Positions 7,403-15,290 of a stretch of 64,000 nucleotides of DNA are shown in pieces. Each line of letters starts with the position of its first letter. The first letter of the stretch is position 1. The notes under the pieces are model-generated. The model had not been told where the DNA came from. It saw only the letters and a program-made list of their open reading frames with translations, and did not search any database. The stretch covers positions 868,001 to 932,000 of the forward strand of contig CBDIIA010000003.1 of NCBI GenBank assembly GCA_965279475.1. The letters run 5' to 3'. The position numbers were made by a program, and so were the translations under genes. The DNA is from Pseudorhodoferax sp965279475 (GTDB lineage Bacteria; Pseudomonadota; Gammaproteobacteria; Burkholderiales; Burkholderiaceae_C).

Positions 7403-8592
7403 GCGACCACCTTCAGGCCGTGCACCTTGCGCTGTGCCGTGGGCTGCAGCACGAGGTCGAGGATCCAGTTGTCGAGTGCGTGCACGATGCGCTCCTTGGT
7501 CGCGAAGCGGCCGGGCAGGGCCATCGTCGAATCCAGCCCGCGCTGCTGCTGCACCGAGATGTCGTTGTCCTCGCCCACCACCATGTCCTGGCGCTTGTAG
7601 TAGTTGGCGGCCAGCGCCTCGAAGTCTTCGCGCGTGGTGCGCGACTTCGGGAACATCGAGGTGTGCACGACGCGGGTGTGGCCGGGCCCCATCGGCAGGC
7701 ACTGGAAGGACCACATCGCGTCGATCGTCAGCGCGAACATCGTGCCCGGGTAGACCAGCATGAAGCGGCTGCCGCGCACCGACTCGCCCACCAGCGTCTC
7801 GATCGGCGGGAAACCGTCGTCGCCCGGCAGCAGCGCCAGCGTGCCGTCGTGCTGCTCGAAGATGGCCGTGTACTGCCCGTTGCCGCGCGGGTGCTCGGGG
7901 TGGTTCACCGCCTTGTGCGCGCTGATCGAGCGGCGGTGCACGGTGGGGATGTGGTAGCCCTCCATGAAGTTCTCGACCCACACCTTCCAGTTGCAGGCCA
8001 CGTCGTGCGTGACCACGCGGGTGGCCACCATGTCGTCGAGCTGGTACATCGCCAGCCGCTCGGGCAGCTCGCCCAGCCAGTCGAGCAGCTCGGGCGCCGT
8101 GGGGTCGGCACAGACCCAGATGAAGCCGCCCCAGCACGCGGTGCGCAGCGTGCGCAGCGGGTAGTCGGCGCGGTCGAAATCGTGCGTGTCTTCCATGCCG
8201 GCGCAGCCGCGCAGCGTGCCGTCCAGCGCATAGGTCCAGGCGTGGTAAGGGCAAACGATGGCGCGCTTGTGGCCGCAGGTCTCGCCGGCCGGCACATCGA
8301 GCAGGCGCGCGCCGCGGTGGCGGCAGGCGTTGACCAGGCAGCGCACGCTGCCGTCGGCGTCGCGCGTGAGGATCAGCGACAGGCCGGCCTGGTCGTGCGT
8401 GATGAAGTCGCCGTGCGCGGGGATGCGGTCGGCACGTCCCACCATCAGCCAGCTGGTGGCGAACACGGTTTCCAGTTCGCGCTGGAAGAAACGCGGGTCG
8501 GTGTAACAGTCCGCCGGCAGGCCGTGCGCGTCGAGCAGCGGCTTGCGCACGTCGGCGTAGCGGGCGGGATCGAACAGGTCAGGGTGGGTCAT
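7399..8592 (-). CDS. Rieske [2Fe-2S] ring-hydroxylating oxygenase, large (alpha) subunit
   Basis: The product (397 residues from ATG 8592) has the Rieske cluster motif C90-x-H92 with C114-P-Y-H117, and the mononuclear iron motif ENFMEGYHIPTVH with His214 and His219. These are the hallmarks of non-heme iron oxygenases that hydroxylate or demethylate aromatic and N-heterocyclic compounds. No ferredoxin or reductase gene is evident in the operon, so electrons must come from a partner elsewhere. It is the first gene of the leftward operon, so it likely catalyses the committing oxygenation. An alternative ATG at 8613 would add seven residues; neither has a strong ribosome binding site. Confidence 0.9.
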   Translation of the reverse strand: MTHPDLFDPARYADVRKPLLDAHGLPADCYTDPRFFQRELETVFATSWLMVGRADRIPAHGDFITHDQAGLSLILTRDADGSVRCLVNACRHRGARLLDVPAGETCGHKRAIVCPYHAWTYALDGTLRGCAGMEDTHDFDRADYPLRTLRTACWGGFIWVCADPTAPELLDWLGELPERLAMYQLDDMVATRVVTHDVACNWKVWVENFMEGYHIPTVHRRSISAHKAVNHPEHPRGNGQYTAIFEQHDGTLALLPGDDGFPPIETLVGESVRGSRFMLVYPGTMFALTIDAMWSFQCLPMGPGHTRVVHTSMFPKSRTTREDFEALAANYYKRQDMVVGEDNDISVQQQRGLDSTMALPGRFATKERIVHALDNWILDLVLQPTAQRKVHGLKVVA

Positions 8593-8645
8593 CGTGGTGT
8601 CCGTGCGGTGCATCAGCGGTGGGCGCGACTTCAACTTGGTGCATC

Positions 8646-8671
8646 GGCGCAGCCTATGAGGTGGTTGCGCC
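8646..8671. promoter_or_regulatory. Inverted repeat in divergent promoter region, possible LysR site
   Basis: The 265-base gap between the divergent Rieske oxygenase and alpha/beta hydrolase genes contains GGCGCA and TGCGCC as perfect inverted half-sites separated by 14 bases. Length and position fit a LysR-type operator serving both halves of the catabolic island. No clear -35/-10 pair was identified, so the assignment is tentative; GC-rich DNA produces such repeats by chance. Confidence 0.3.
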
Positions 8672-8857
8672 TGTTCGACCGTTCCTTGCAAAGCCTGTGC
8701 CAGTGGTGTACCGGCGGTCGCGCGGCAAGCTCTGGAAATAGTGCATTCCTATGGCTGGCGCTGGCTCCTCCGGGCCGCGCCGGGCGTTCGGCGGGTGCGG
8801 TGCCAGGCGGCCGGCGGCTATTCCGGCTGGGGGCATGGAAGTTGCAAAAGCCCGTGC

Positions 8858-9814
8858 ATGCACCAAGCCCAAGCGCACCCTGCACCGGCGACCCCTCGGG
8901 TCTTGAACCCCCATCTGCAGAGCCCCGAGCTGCCGCCGGCGGCACTCGCCCGGCTCTACGACAACAACGCCGACCCGCGCAATCTCGCGGATCTTGCGGC
9001 GCTGCGCGCACTCAGCGCCAGCAGCTTCGCCGGCGCGCTGCGGCAGCACACCCATCGCCTGGGCCCGGCCGAGCACGAGGCGGTCGACGTGTTCCTGCCG
9101 GCCGGTACCGGTGGTGGCGCGGTGCCGGCGCTGGTGTTCGTGCACGGTGGTCGCTGGCGCATCAACACCAGCCGCGAGACGGCGTTCTGGGCCGACGCTT
9201 GCGTGAAGGCGGGTTTTGCCCTCGTGGGCATCAACTTCCCCAAGCTCGGCACGGTGCCGCTGGCCGAGGTCGTGGCCGCGGTGCGGCGTGCGGTGACGGC
9301 AGTGGTCGTCAACGCGGCCGAACTCGGCATCGACCCCGGTGCGCTGGTGCTGGGCGGCCATTCGTCGGGCGCGCACCTGGCGCTGGCCGCGGCGCTGCTG
9401 GACGCATCGGCACCCGGCATGCTGCGGCGTGCGCCGTGGCTGCCGCGTCTGCGGGCGATGTACCTGCTGGGCGGCATGTACGACCTGCGCCCGCTGGCGC
9501 GCACGGCGGCACCGGCCCAGCTCGGCTTCGACGCGGCCGAGGCCGAGGCGATGAGCCCGGTGCTGGCGCTGGATGGCGCCGATGCGTCCGGCACGGCGTT
9601 GCGGTTCCCGCCAGTGCTGGTGGGTGCGGGTGCCGACGAGAGCCCCGAGTTCCTGCGCCAGGCGCGCGCGCTGCACTGGGCGCTGGGCCGCGTGGCCGAG
9701 GCTGAGTTGCAGCTGGTGCACGGCGCCTCGCACTTCGATGCCGCGCTCGAATTCAACGCACCCGATTCGGTGGCCCGCGCCTTCGTGCGGGGCCATCTGG
9801 CGGCGGGGCGTTGA
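8858..9814 (+). CDS. Alpha/beta hydrolase, kynurenine formamidase/esterase-like
   Basis: This 318-residue protein shows the HGG oxyanion-hole motif (FVHGGRW near residue 92) and the nucleophile elbow GGHSSGAHLA near 167, with VGAGADE and HGASHFD supplying the acid and histidine. The HGG-plus-GHSAG pattern is typical of the hormone-sensitive-lipase/kynurenine formamidase group, which hydrolyses esters or N-formyl amides. It opens the rightward half of the catabolic island, so an N-formyl or carbamoyl intermediate is possible. ATG 8858 is chosen because upstream in-frame sequence to 8741 lies in the divergent promoter region. Its TGA overlaps the next gene's potential TTG start. Confidence 0.82.
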   Translation: MHQAQAHPAPATPRVLNPHLQSPELPPAALARLYDNNADPRNLADLAALRALSASSFAGALRQHTHRLGPAEHEAVDVFLPAGTGGGAVPALVFVHGGRWRINTSRETAFWADACVKAGFALVGINFPKLGTVPLAEVVAAVRRAVTAVVVNAAELGIDPGALVLGGHSSGAHLALAAALLDASAPGMLRRAPWLPRLRAMYLLGGMYDLRPLARTAAPAQLGFDAAEAEAMSPVLALDGADASGTALRFPPVLVGAGADESPEFLRQARALHWALGRVAEAELQLVHGASHFDAALEFNAPDSVARAFVRGHLAAGR

Positions 9815-9816
9815 CC

Positions 9817-11316
9817 GTGCCGGCCAACGGGGCGGCCTGGCGGGTGCGCCAGGTGCGGCTGGGCCAGTTGTCCGCCGATGCGCCGCCCGTGGACATCATG
9901 GTGCGGCACGGCGTGATCGAGGCCATCGTGCCCACCGTGGCCGGTGCTGCGCTGGCGCCGGCTGACATCGATGGGCGGCGCCTGATCGCGTTTCCCGGCT
10001 TCGTCAACGCCCATGCGCATTCGAACGAGAGCTTCGAGCACGGTGCGTACGAGGGCGAGCCGCTCGAAGTGTGGCTGGCGCTGAGTTACCCGCCGCTGCG
10101 GGACGAGGCCCTGCCGCCACGCTGGCACTACCTGCGCGCGATGGTGCTGGCGCTGCAGTCGCTGCGCAGCGGTGTGACCGCGCTGCACGACGATTTCCTG
10201 AACCCCGGCTGCGACGCCGAGGCGCTGGAGCAGGTGCTCGACGCCTACCGCGACGCCGGCCTGCGTGCGACGGTGGCCGTGACCCTGGCCGACCGGCCCT
10301 ACCTCGACGGTCTGCCCGGTGCGCGGGCGCTGTGCCCACCGGCACTGGCCCGACAGCTCGACCGCCGCGCACCACGCGACGTGGCATCGCAGCGCGATTT
10401 CTTCGAGGCCGCCTGGTCCCGGCTGACCGCACGTGCCGAGCCGCGGCTCGGCCTGTCGCTCGGGCCGCGGGGGCCGCAGCGCTGCACGCCCGAGCTGATG
10501 GCCACCGTGGCCGGCCTGGCCGCGCGCTACCGCACGCCGGTGCAGATGCACGTGCTCGAGACCCGCACCCAGGCCGTCTGCGCGCAGCAGCAGTACGGCA
10601 AGACCTTCGTGCAGGTGCTCGATGAGGTCGGCCTGTTGGGCGAACGCCTGGTGCTGAACCACGCGGTCTGGCTGACGCCGGACGACGTGGCGCGCATCGC
10701 CGCGCGCGGTGCGCGGGTGGTGCACAACCCGCTGTCCAACTTCAAGCTGGCCAGCGGCCTGTGCCCGCTGCGCCGGCTGCATGCGGCCGGCGTGCAGGTG
10801 GCACTGGGCACCGACGGCGCAGCAACGGGCGACAGCCTCGACTACGTCGACACGCTGCGCATGGCAGCGCTGGTGCACACGCTCGGTGACAGCGCCGAGG
10901 CGCCAGCCCTGCGCGCGGCCGACGTGGTGACGATGGCGACCCGCCACGGCGCGGCCAGCATGGGTGCCGAGGGCCGCTTCGGCGAGATCGCCGTGGGCCA
11001 GCGCGCCGACCTGACCCTGCTCGACGCGCGCGACGCAGCCTTCGTGCCCCTGAACGACGCGCAGCGCCAGCTGTGTTTTGCCGCCACCAGCCGCGCGGTG
11101 CACACGGTGGTGGTCGACGGCGAAGTGGTTTTCACCGGCGGCCGCTGCCTGCGGGTCGACGAAGCCGCGCTGCGCGAAGAGATCGCCGAGGCGGCCGAGG
11201 CATTCCGGCAGCGCCGGCTGGCGCGCGCCAGCCAGGCCGACGACCCGCTGCTCTCCATGGTGCGGCAGGTCGTCGCCCAGGCCCGCTTGCAGGCCGCCGC
11301 CTTGCCCACCTGCTGA
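9817..11316 (+). CDS. Amidohydrolase-superfamily deaminase/hydrolase (TrzN/8-oxoguanine deaminase type)
   Basis: The roughly 499-residue protein is a metal-dependent TIM-barrel amidohydrolase: HAH in FVNAHAHSNESF (about residue 66), MHVLET and LNHAVW histidines, and the GTDG aspartate near 331. It belongs with the cyclic-amidine deaminases and triazine hydrolases (chlorohydrolase group) that replace an amino or chloro group on an N-heterocycle by OH. It carries an unusual alanine/arginine-rich C-terminal extension of about 60 residues. The GTG at 9817 has a GGCGGGG ribosome binding site at good distance; TTG 9811, overlapping the upstream stop (TTGA), is an alternative. It is paralogous to the gene 13 bases downstream. 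Confidence 0.85.
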   Translation: MPANGAAWRVRQVRLGQLSADAPPVDIMVRHGVIEAIVPTVAGAALAPADIDGRRLIAFPGFVNAHAHSNESFEHGAYEGEPLEVWLALSYPPLRDEALPPRWHYLRAMVLALQSLRSGVTALHDDFLNPGCDAEALEQVLDAYRDAGLRATVAVTLADRPYLDGLPGARALCPPALARQLDRRAPRDVASQRDFFEAAWSRLTARAEPRLGLSLGPRGPQRCTPELMATVAGLAARYRTPVQMHVLETRTQAVCAQQQYGKTFVQVLDEVGLLGERLVLNHAVWLTPDDVARIAARGARVVHNPLSNFKLASGLCPLRRLHAAGVQVALGTDGAATGDSLDYVDTLRMAALVHTLGDSAEAPALRAADVVTMATRHGAASMGAEGRFGEIAVGQRADLTLLDARDAAFVPLNDAQRQLCFAATSRAVHTVVVDGEVVFTGGRCLRVDEAALREEIAEAAEAFRQRRLARASQADDPLLSMVRQVVAQARLQAAALPTC

Positions 11317-11329
11317 CACAAGAGAGACC

Positions 11330-12670
11330 ATGCGCACGTGGATCCGCAACCCGCTGGCCGTGATGGCGCAAGGCGCCCCCCATGGCCTGGTCGTCGAGGA
11401 CGGCCGCATCGCCGAACTGGTCGGCGCCGACGGCCCCGCCACGCCCTGCGATGCCGTGTTCGACGCGAGCCGGCACGTGGTGATCCCCGGCCTGGTGAAT
11501 GCCCACCACCACTTCTTCCAGACGCTGACGCGCGCGCACCCGCAGGCGATCAACAAGGAGCTGTTTCCCTGGCTGAAGACGCTCTACCCGATCTGGGGCC
11601 GGCACCTGAACCGCGACAACTTCCGGCTGGCCGTGCGGCTGGCGCTGACCGAGCTGCTGATGTCGGGCTGCACCACGGCCAGCGACCATCTGTTCGTGTT
11701 CGGCCATGGCATGGACGACGCGGTCGACATCGAGGCCGACGAGGCCGCCGCGCTGGGCATGCGCATCACGCTCACGCGCGGTGCGATCAACCTCGGCACC
11801 CGCAGCGGCGGCATCGCCGACGAGCGGCTGATGCAGAGCGACGACGCCGTGCTGGCCGATTGTGAACGTGTCATCGGCAAGTACCACGACACGGCCGACG
11901 GCGCGCGCACCACGGTGGCGCTGGCGCCGTGCGCGCCGTTCAACGTCACCACCGGGCTGATGCGCGACATGGCCACGCTCGCCAGCCGCTGCAGCTGCCG
12001 GCTGCACACCCACCTGGGCGAGACGCACGACGAAGATGCCTACTGCCTGGCGCACTTCGGCCAACGCCCGCTCGACTACCTGGAAGACCTGGGCTGGTTG
12101 AACGACCGGGTGTGGCTGGCCCACGGCATCCACTTCGACGCAGGCGAGATCGAGCGGCTCGGGCGGCACCGCGTTGGCATCTGCCATTGCCCGACCTCCA
12201 ACATGGTGCTGGCCTCGGGCCAGTGCCGCACCAAGGAGCTGGAGGCGGCCGGCGCCATCGTCGGCCTGGGCGTCGACGGCTCGGCCTCCAACGACAACTC
12301 CAACCTGATGGAGAGCGTGCGCCACGCGCTGATGCTGAACCGCCTGACCTATGGCGCGGCGGCCGTCACACACCTGGATGCACTGCGCTGGGCCACCGAA
12401 GGCTCGGCGCTGTGTCTGGGTCGGCACGACATCGGCCGCATCGCCGTGGGCCAACAGGCCGACCTGGCGCTGTTCACGCTCGACGACCTGCGTTTCTCCG
12501 GCGCCGGCGATCCGCTGGCCGCGCTGGTGCTGTGCGGCGCCCACCGTGCCGACCGCGTGATGGTGGGCGGTGCCTGGCGCGTGGCCGATGGCCAGCCGGT
12601 CGGCGTCGACCTGGCGCGCCTGCGCCGCGAACACGGCGACGCGGCCCGACGATTTCTCGAAGGGCCCTGA
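11330..12670 (+). CDS. 8-oxoguanine deaminase-like amidohydrolase
   Basis: The 446-residue product has the features of the 8-oxoguanine deaminase group of the amidohydrolase superfamily: an N-terminal MRTWIRNPLA strand, metal-binding H59-x-H61 in LVNAHHHFFQTLTRA, the NKELFPWLKTLYP substrate segment, LHTHLGETHDE, WLAHGIHF and the GVDGSASND aspartate. Characterised relatives convert 8-oxoguanine to urate, and some act on isocytosine or related rings. It therefore most directly ties the island to purine or pyrimidine-type substrates. AGAGAGA just upstream serves as ribosome binding site for ATG 11330. It is followed after 42 bases by the importer's receptor gene. Confidence 0.88.
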   Translation: MRTWIRNPLAVMAQGAPHGLVVEDGRIAELVGADGPATPCDAVFDASRHVVIPGLVNAHHHFFQTLTRAHPQAINKELFPWLKTLYPIWGRHLNRDNFRLAVRLALTELLMSGCTTASDHLFVFGHGMDDAVDIEADEAAALGMRITLTRGAINLGTRSGGIADERLMQSDDAVLADCERVIGKYHDTADGARTTVALAPCAPFNVTTGLMRDMATLASRCSCRLHTHLGETHDEDAYCLAHFGQRPLDYLEDLGWLNDRVWLAHGIHFDAGEIERLGRHRVGICHCPTSNMVLASGQCRTKELEAAGAIVGLGVDGSASNDNSNLMESVRHALMLNRLTYGAAAVTHLDALRWATEGSALCLGRHDIGRIAVGQQADLALFTLDDLRFSGAGDPLAALVLCGAHRADRVMVGGAWRVADGQPVGVDLARLRREHGDAARRFLEGP

Positions 12671-12712
12671 GCGGCACCTTCTCTTGTTTGAACGAACCGA
12701 AAGTACATCCCC

Positions 12713-13477
12713 ATGTTGTTATCCCTGAAGAACCTGGCGCGCGGCGCCGTGCTGCTGTGCGGCGTCGTCGCCAGTGCCGCCGCGCTGGCGCAGGCCGACA
12801 CGCTGGACAAGATCAAGAAGGACGGCGTCGTCGTCATCGCCAACGGTGGCGCCTATCCGCCGTTCGGTTATGTCGAGAACGGAACGATGGTCGGCTTCGA
12901 CATCGACCTCGGCAACGAGGTGGCCAAACGCCTCGGTGTGAAAGCGCAGTGGGAGAAGATCGACTTCAGCGGCTTGCTGCCGGCGCTCAGCTCCAAGCGC
13001 GTCGACATGCTGGTGACCGCGATGACCTGGACGCCCGAGCGGGCGCAGCGCATCACCTTCTCCACGCCCTACTACAACTCGGGCATCGCCGGCGCCTTCA
13101 AGGCCGGCGCCAAGATCGCCACGCCAGCCGATCTCGCCGGCAAGGTGGTGGCGGTGCAGATCGGCACGGCGGGCGACAAGTTCGTGCGCGACCTCGGCAC
13201 GGCCAAGGAGATCAAGACGTACAACGACTTCCTGCTGGCCTTTGCCGACGTCGAGAACGGCCGTGCCGACGTGGTGGTCAACACCTTGCCCGTGGTGCGC
13301 TACAACGCGATGCGCCGGCCGAGCAAGCTCGAAGTCTCGGCCACCTGGGACAAACGCGACGTGGGCATCAACACACGGATGGAAGACGCGCGCCTGCTGG
13401 CCGCGGTGAACGCGGTGATGGCCGATCTGCAGAAGGAAGGTTTCCTGCAGAAGCTCGACGCCAAATGGTTCAAGTGA
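12713..13477 (+). CDS. Amino-acid-type ABC transporter periplasmic substrate-binding protein
   Basis: The 254-residue protein starts with a Sec signal peptide (hydrophobic core GAVLLCGVVASAAALAQA, cleavage near residue 28) and then follows the SBP family 3 pattern (polar amino acid receptors): GAYPPFGYVENG, GFDIDLGNEVAKRLG, and DMLVTAMTWTPERAQRITF. It would capture the pathway substrate in the periplasm. The family mostly binds amino acids, but members for opines and other zwitterions exist, so a nitrogenous heterocycle or ureide is possible given the context. It is co-directional with the deaminase upstream and the permease downstream. A palindromic element starts at its stop codon. Confidence 0.9.
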   Translation: MLLSLKNLARGAVLLCGVVASAAALAQADTLDKIKKDGVVVIANGGAYPPFGYVENGTMVGFDIDLGNEVAKRLGVKAQWEKIDFSGLLPALSSKRVDMLVTAMTWTPERAQRITFSTPYYNSGIAGAFKAGAKIATPADLAGKVVAVQIGTAGDKFVRDLGTAKEIKTYNDFLLAFADVENGRADVVVNTLPVVRYNAMRRPSKLEVSATWDKRDVGINTRMEDARLLAAVNAVMADLQKEGFLQKLDAKWFK

Positions 13478-13597
13478 AGGGCATGCATCTTTCTACTGCG
13501 CCCACCGATCTCGGGCCTGCGGTGCTCACCGTACGCGAGTACGGTTCCGCTCCTCGACCCGACCTCGGCGCGCTCGCTACGAAATCTGCACGCCCTT
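13477..13597 (+). repeat. Palindromic element, copy 1, between receptor and permease genes
   Basis: A 121-base imperfect palindrome begins at the receptor stop codon. The outer arms (13477-13493 and 13581-13597) pair at 14 of 17 positions. The 87-base interior contains a perfect hairpin CCGTAC-GCGA-GTACGG and further self-complementary parts. The interior is about 82% identical, by my own count, to that of copy 2 at 17085-17171, with no gaps, while the outer arms of the two copies are unrelated in sequence. Inside an importer operon such a stem-loop could reduce permease expression relative to the receptor by stabilising the upstream mRNA or by partial termination (inference). Confidence 0.75.
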
Positions 13598-13606
13598 CTT
13601 GTTGAG

Positions 13607-14260
13607 ATGGATTTCGTTCTTTCTGTCTTCCTTGAGGCTGTGCCGTCTTTGCTGAAGGGCATGGTCATCACGGCCAAGATCGCGGCGCTGTCGGCCTTGC
13701 TGGGCCTGCTGTTCGGCACCGCCAGTGGTCTTGCGCGCGTGTCGCAACGGCTCTGGCTGCGCGGCCCGGCGCTGGTCTACGTGACGCTGATGCGCGCGAC
13801 GCCGGTGCTGGTGACCTTGCTGTTCCTCTACTACGGCCTGCCGTCCGCCGGCGTGCTGCTCGACGCGACCACGGTCGGCGTGCTGGCGCTCGGGCTGGCC
13901 AGCGGTGCCTACATGAGCGAGATCCTGCGCGGCGGCATCGAGTCGATCGACCCAGGCCAGATGCGGGCGGCGCGGGCGCTGGGCATGTCGTACCCACTCG
14001 CGATGCGCCGCATCGTGCTGCCGCAGGCCGCGCGCCGCGTGTTGCCGCCGATGACCAACGAGCTGATCAGCCTGGTCAAGAACACCTCGCTGGTGTCGAC
14101 CGTGGCCATCTCCGACCTGCTGCGCGCCGGCATGGACTTCATGAGCTGGAAGGCCAACACCTTCAGCCCCTTCGTCGGCGTGGCGCTGGGTTATCTGCTG
14201 CTGACGCTGCCGCTGATCGGGGTCAATGCCTGGCTCGAGCGGCGCTACCGCGTGACCTAG
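13607..14260 (+). CDS. Amino-acid-type ABC transporter permease
   Basis: The 217-residue integral membrane protein of the HisMQ/GlnP type has about five hydrophobic segments and the cytoplasmic EAA-like loop (GQMRAARALGMSYPLAMRRIVLPQA, seen near residues 122-146) that docks on the ATPase. The N-terminal MDFVLSVFLEAVPSLLKGMVIT segment is typical of this family. Only one permease gene is present, so the transporter probably uses a homodimer. GTTGAG just before ATG 13607 is a weak ribosome binding site. It belongs with the receptor upstream and the ATPase at 14500, although repeats separate all three. Confidence 0.9.
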   Translation: MDFVLSVFLEAVPSLLKGMVITAKIAALSALLGLLFGTASGLARVSQRLWLRGPALVYVTLMRATPVLVTLLFLYYGLPSAGVLLDATTVGVLALGLASGAYMSEILRGGIESIDPGQMRAARALGMSYPLAMRRIVLPQAARRVLPPMTNELISLVKNTSLVSTVAISDLLRAGMDFMSWKANTFSPFVGVALGYLLLTLPLIGVNAWLERRYRVT

Positions 14261-14302
14261 GATGCAACTGCGTCACCCTCCCACCGGCCGTGCGTTCTTG
14301 CA

Positions 14303-14440
14303 CCCCTCCCCCCTCGCGGGGGAGGGGCTGGGGGAGAGGCTGGGGGAGAGGCTGGGGGAGAGGGGGAGCTTGCCAAGGCGGAGAGCCCTCAACCAACGCC
14401 GCAACCCCCTCTCCCCAACCCTCTCCCACGAGGGGAGAGG
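14303..14440. repeat. G-rich hairpin and 12-base tandem repeat block
   Basis: The 239-base gap between permease and ATPase genes is filled by low-complexity repeats. A perfect hairpin (CCCCTCCCCC at 14303-14312 with GGGGGAGGGG at 14318-14327, five-base loop) runs into three exact copies of GCTGGGGGAGAG (14327-14362). About 45 bases later, CCCCTCTCCCCAACCCTCTCCC (in two pieces, about 14405-14427) is the reverse complement of the tandem unit, followed by a further GAGGGGAGAGGG. The block can fold into a long structure. Similar CTCTCCC/GGGAGAG-rich dispersed repeats are common in Proteobacteria (general knowledge). Confidence 0.75.
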
Positions 14441-14499
14441 GTGCATCCGGGGCGCGTTGCATGCGTCGTGGATGGCGCTCAGTGCGATGGACAACTGAC

Positions 14500-15273
14500 A
14501 TGACCCACCCCATCCTCCGCATCACCAACCTGCACAAACGCTACGGCGCGACCGAAGTGCTGCACGGCATCGATCTGTCGGTGCAGGCGGGCGAGGTCGT
14601 CGTCGTCATCGGCCCCTCGGGTTCGGGCAAGAGCAGCCTGCTGGCCTGCATCAACTTCCTCGAGAGTTTCGAGGCCGGCGAGATCGTGTTCGATGGCCGG
14701 CCGGTGGGGTTCGGCCCGGTCGGTGGCGCGACCAGGGTGCGGCTGCCCGAGAGCGAGATGAACACGCTGCGGCGCGAGCTGGGCATGGTGTTCCAGCAGT
14801 TCAACCTGTTCCCGCATCTGACCGTGCTGCAGAACATCATCGAGGCGCCGGTCCACGTGCGCGGCATCGCGCCCGCGTTGGCCCGCATGGCGGCGCAGCG
14901 GCTGCTGGCCAAGGTGGGCCTGCTGGAGAAGGCCGATGCCTATCCGCGCGCCTTGTCGGGTGGCCAGCAACAGCGCATCGCGATCGCCCGCGCGCTGGCG
15001 ATGGAGCCCAAGCTGATGCTGTTCGACGAGGTCACCTCGGCGCTCGACCCTGAGCTGAAGGGCGAAGTGCTGCGCGTGATGCGCACGCTGGCCGACGAGG
15101 GCATGACGATGCTGGTCGTCACGCACGAACTCGGATTTGCCCGCGAGGTGGCCGACCGCGTGGTGTTCATGGAGGCTGGCCGCGTCGTCGAGATCGGCAC
15201 GCCGCAGCAGCTGTTCGAGGCGCCGAAGAGCGAACGCACGCGCGAGTTCCTGGGGCTGGCCGCGACGTTCTGA
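14500..15273 (+). CDS. Amino-acid-type ABC transporter ATP-binding protein
   Basis: The 257-residue ATPase has Walker A GPSGSGKS (38-45), Q-loop VFQQFNLFPH, signature LSGGQQQR and Walker B LMLFDEVTSALD, in the arrangement of GlnQ/HisP-type polar amino acid importers. It would energise the permease at 13607 and complete the importer of the catabolic island. ATG 14500 follows a weak ribosome binding site and gives the usual short N-terminus (MTHPILRITNLHKRYG). The gene ends 17 bases before the stop of the convergent LysR gene. Confidence 0.93.
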   Translation: MTHPILRITNLHKRYGATEVLHGIDLSVQAGEVVVVIGPSGSGKSSLLACINFLESFEAGEIVFDGRPVGFGPVGGATRVRLPESEMNTLRRELGMVFQQFNLFPHLTVLQNIIEAPVHVRGIAPALARMAAQRLLAKVGLLEKADAYPRALSGGQQQRIAIARALAMEPKLMLFDEVTSALDPELKGEVLRVMRTLADEGMTMLVVTHELGFAREVADRVVFMEAGRVVEIGTPQQLFEAPKSERTREFLGLAATF

Positions 15274-15290
15274 AGCCCGGCGCGGCGGCC

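Noticed and set aside
8734..8749. GGAA-n8-TTCC inverted repeat in the divergent region as a second LysR site
   Set aside because: Half-sites of four bases are too short to distinguish from chance.
14327..14440. CRISPR-like array
   Set aside because: The 12-base units are directly adjacent without spacers, and no cas genes are present.
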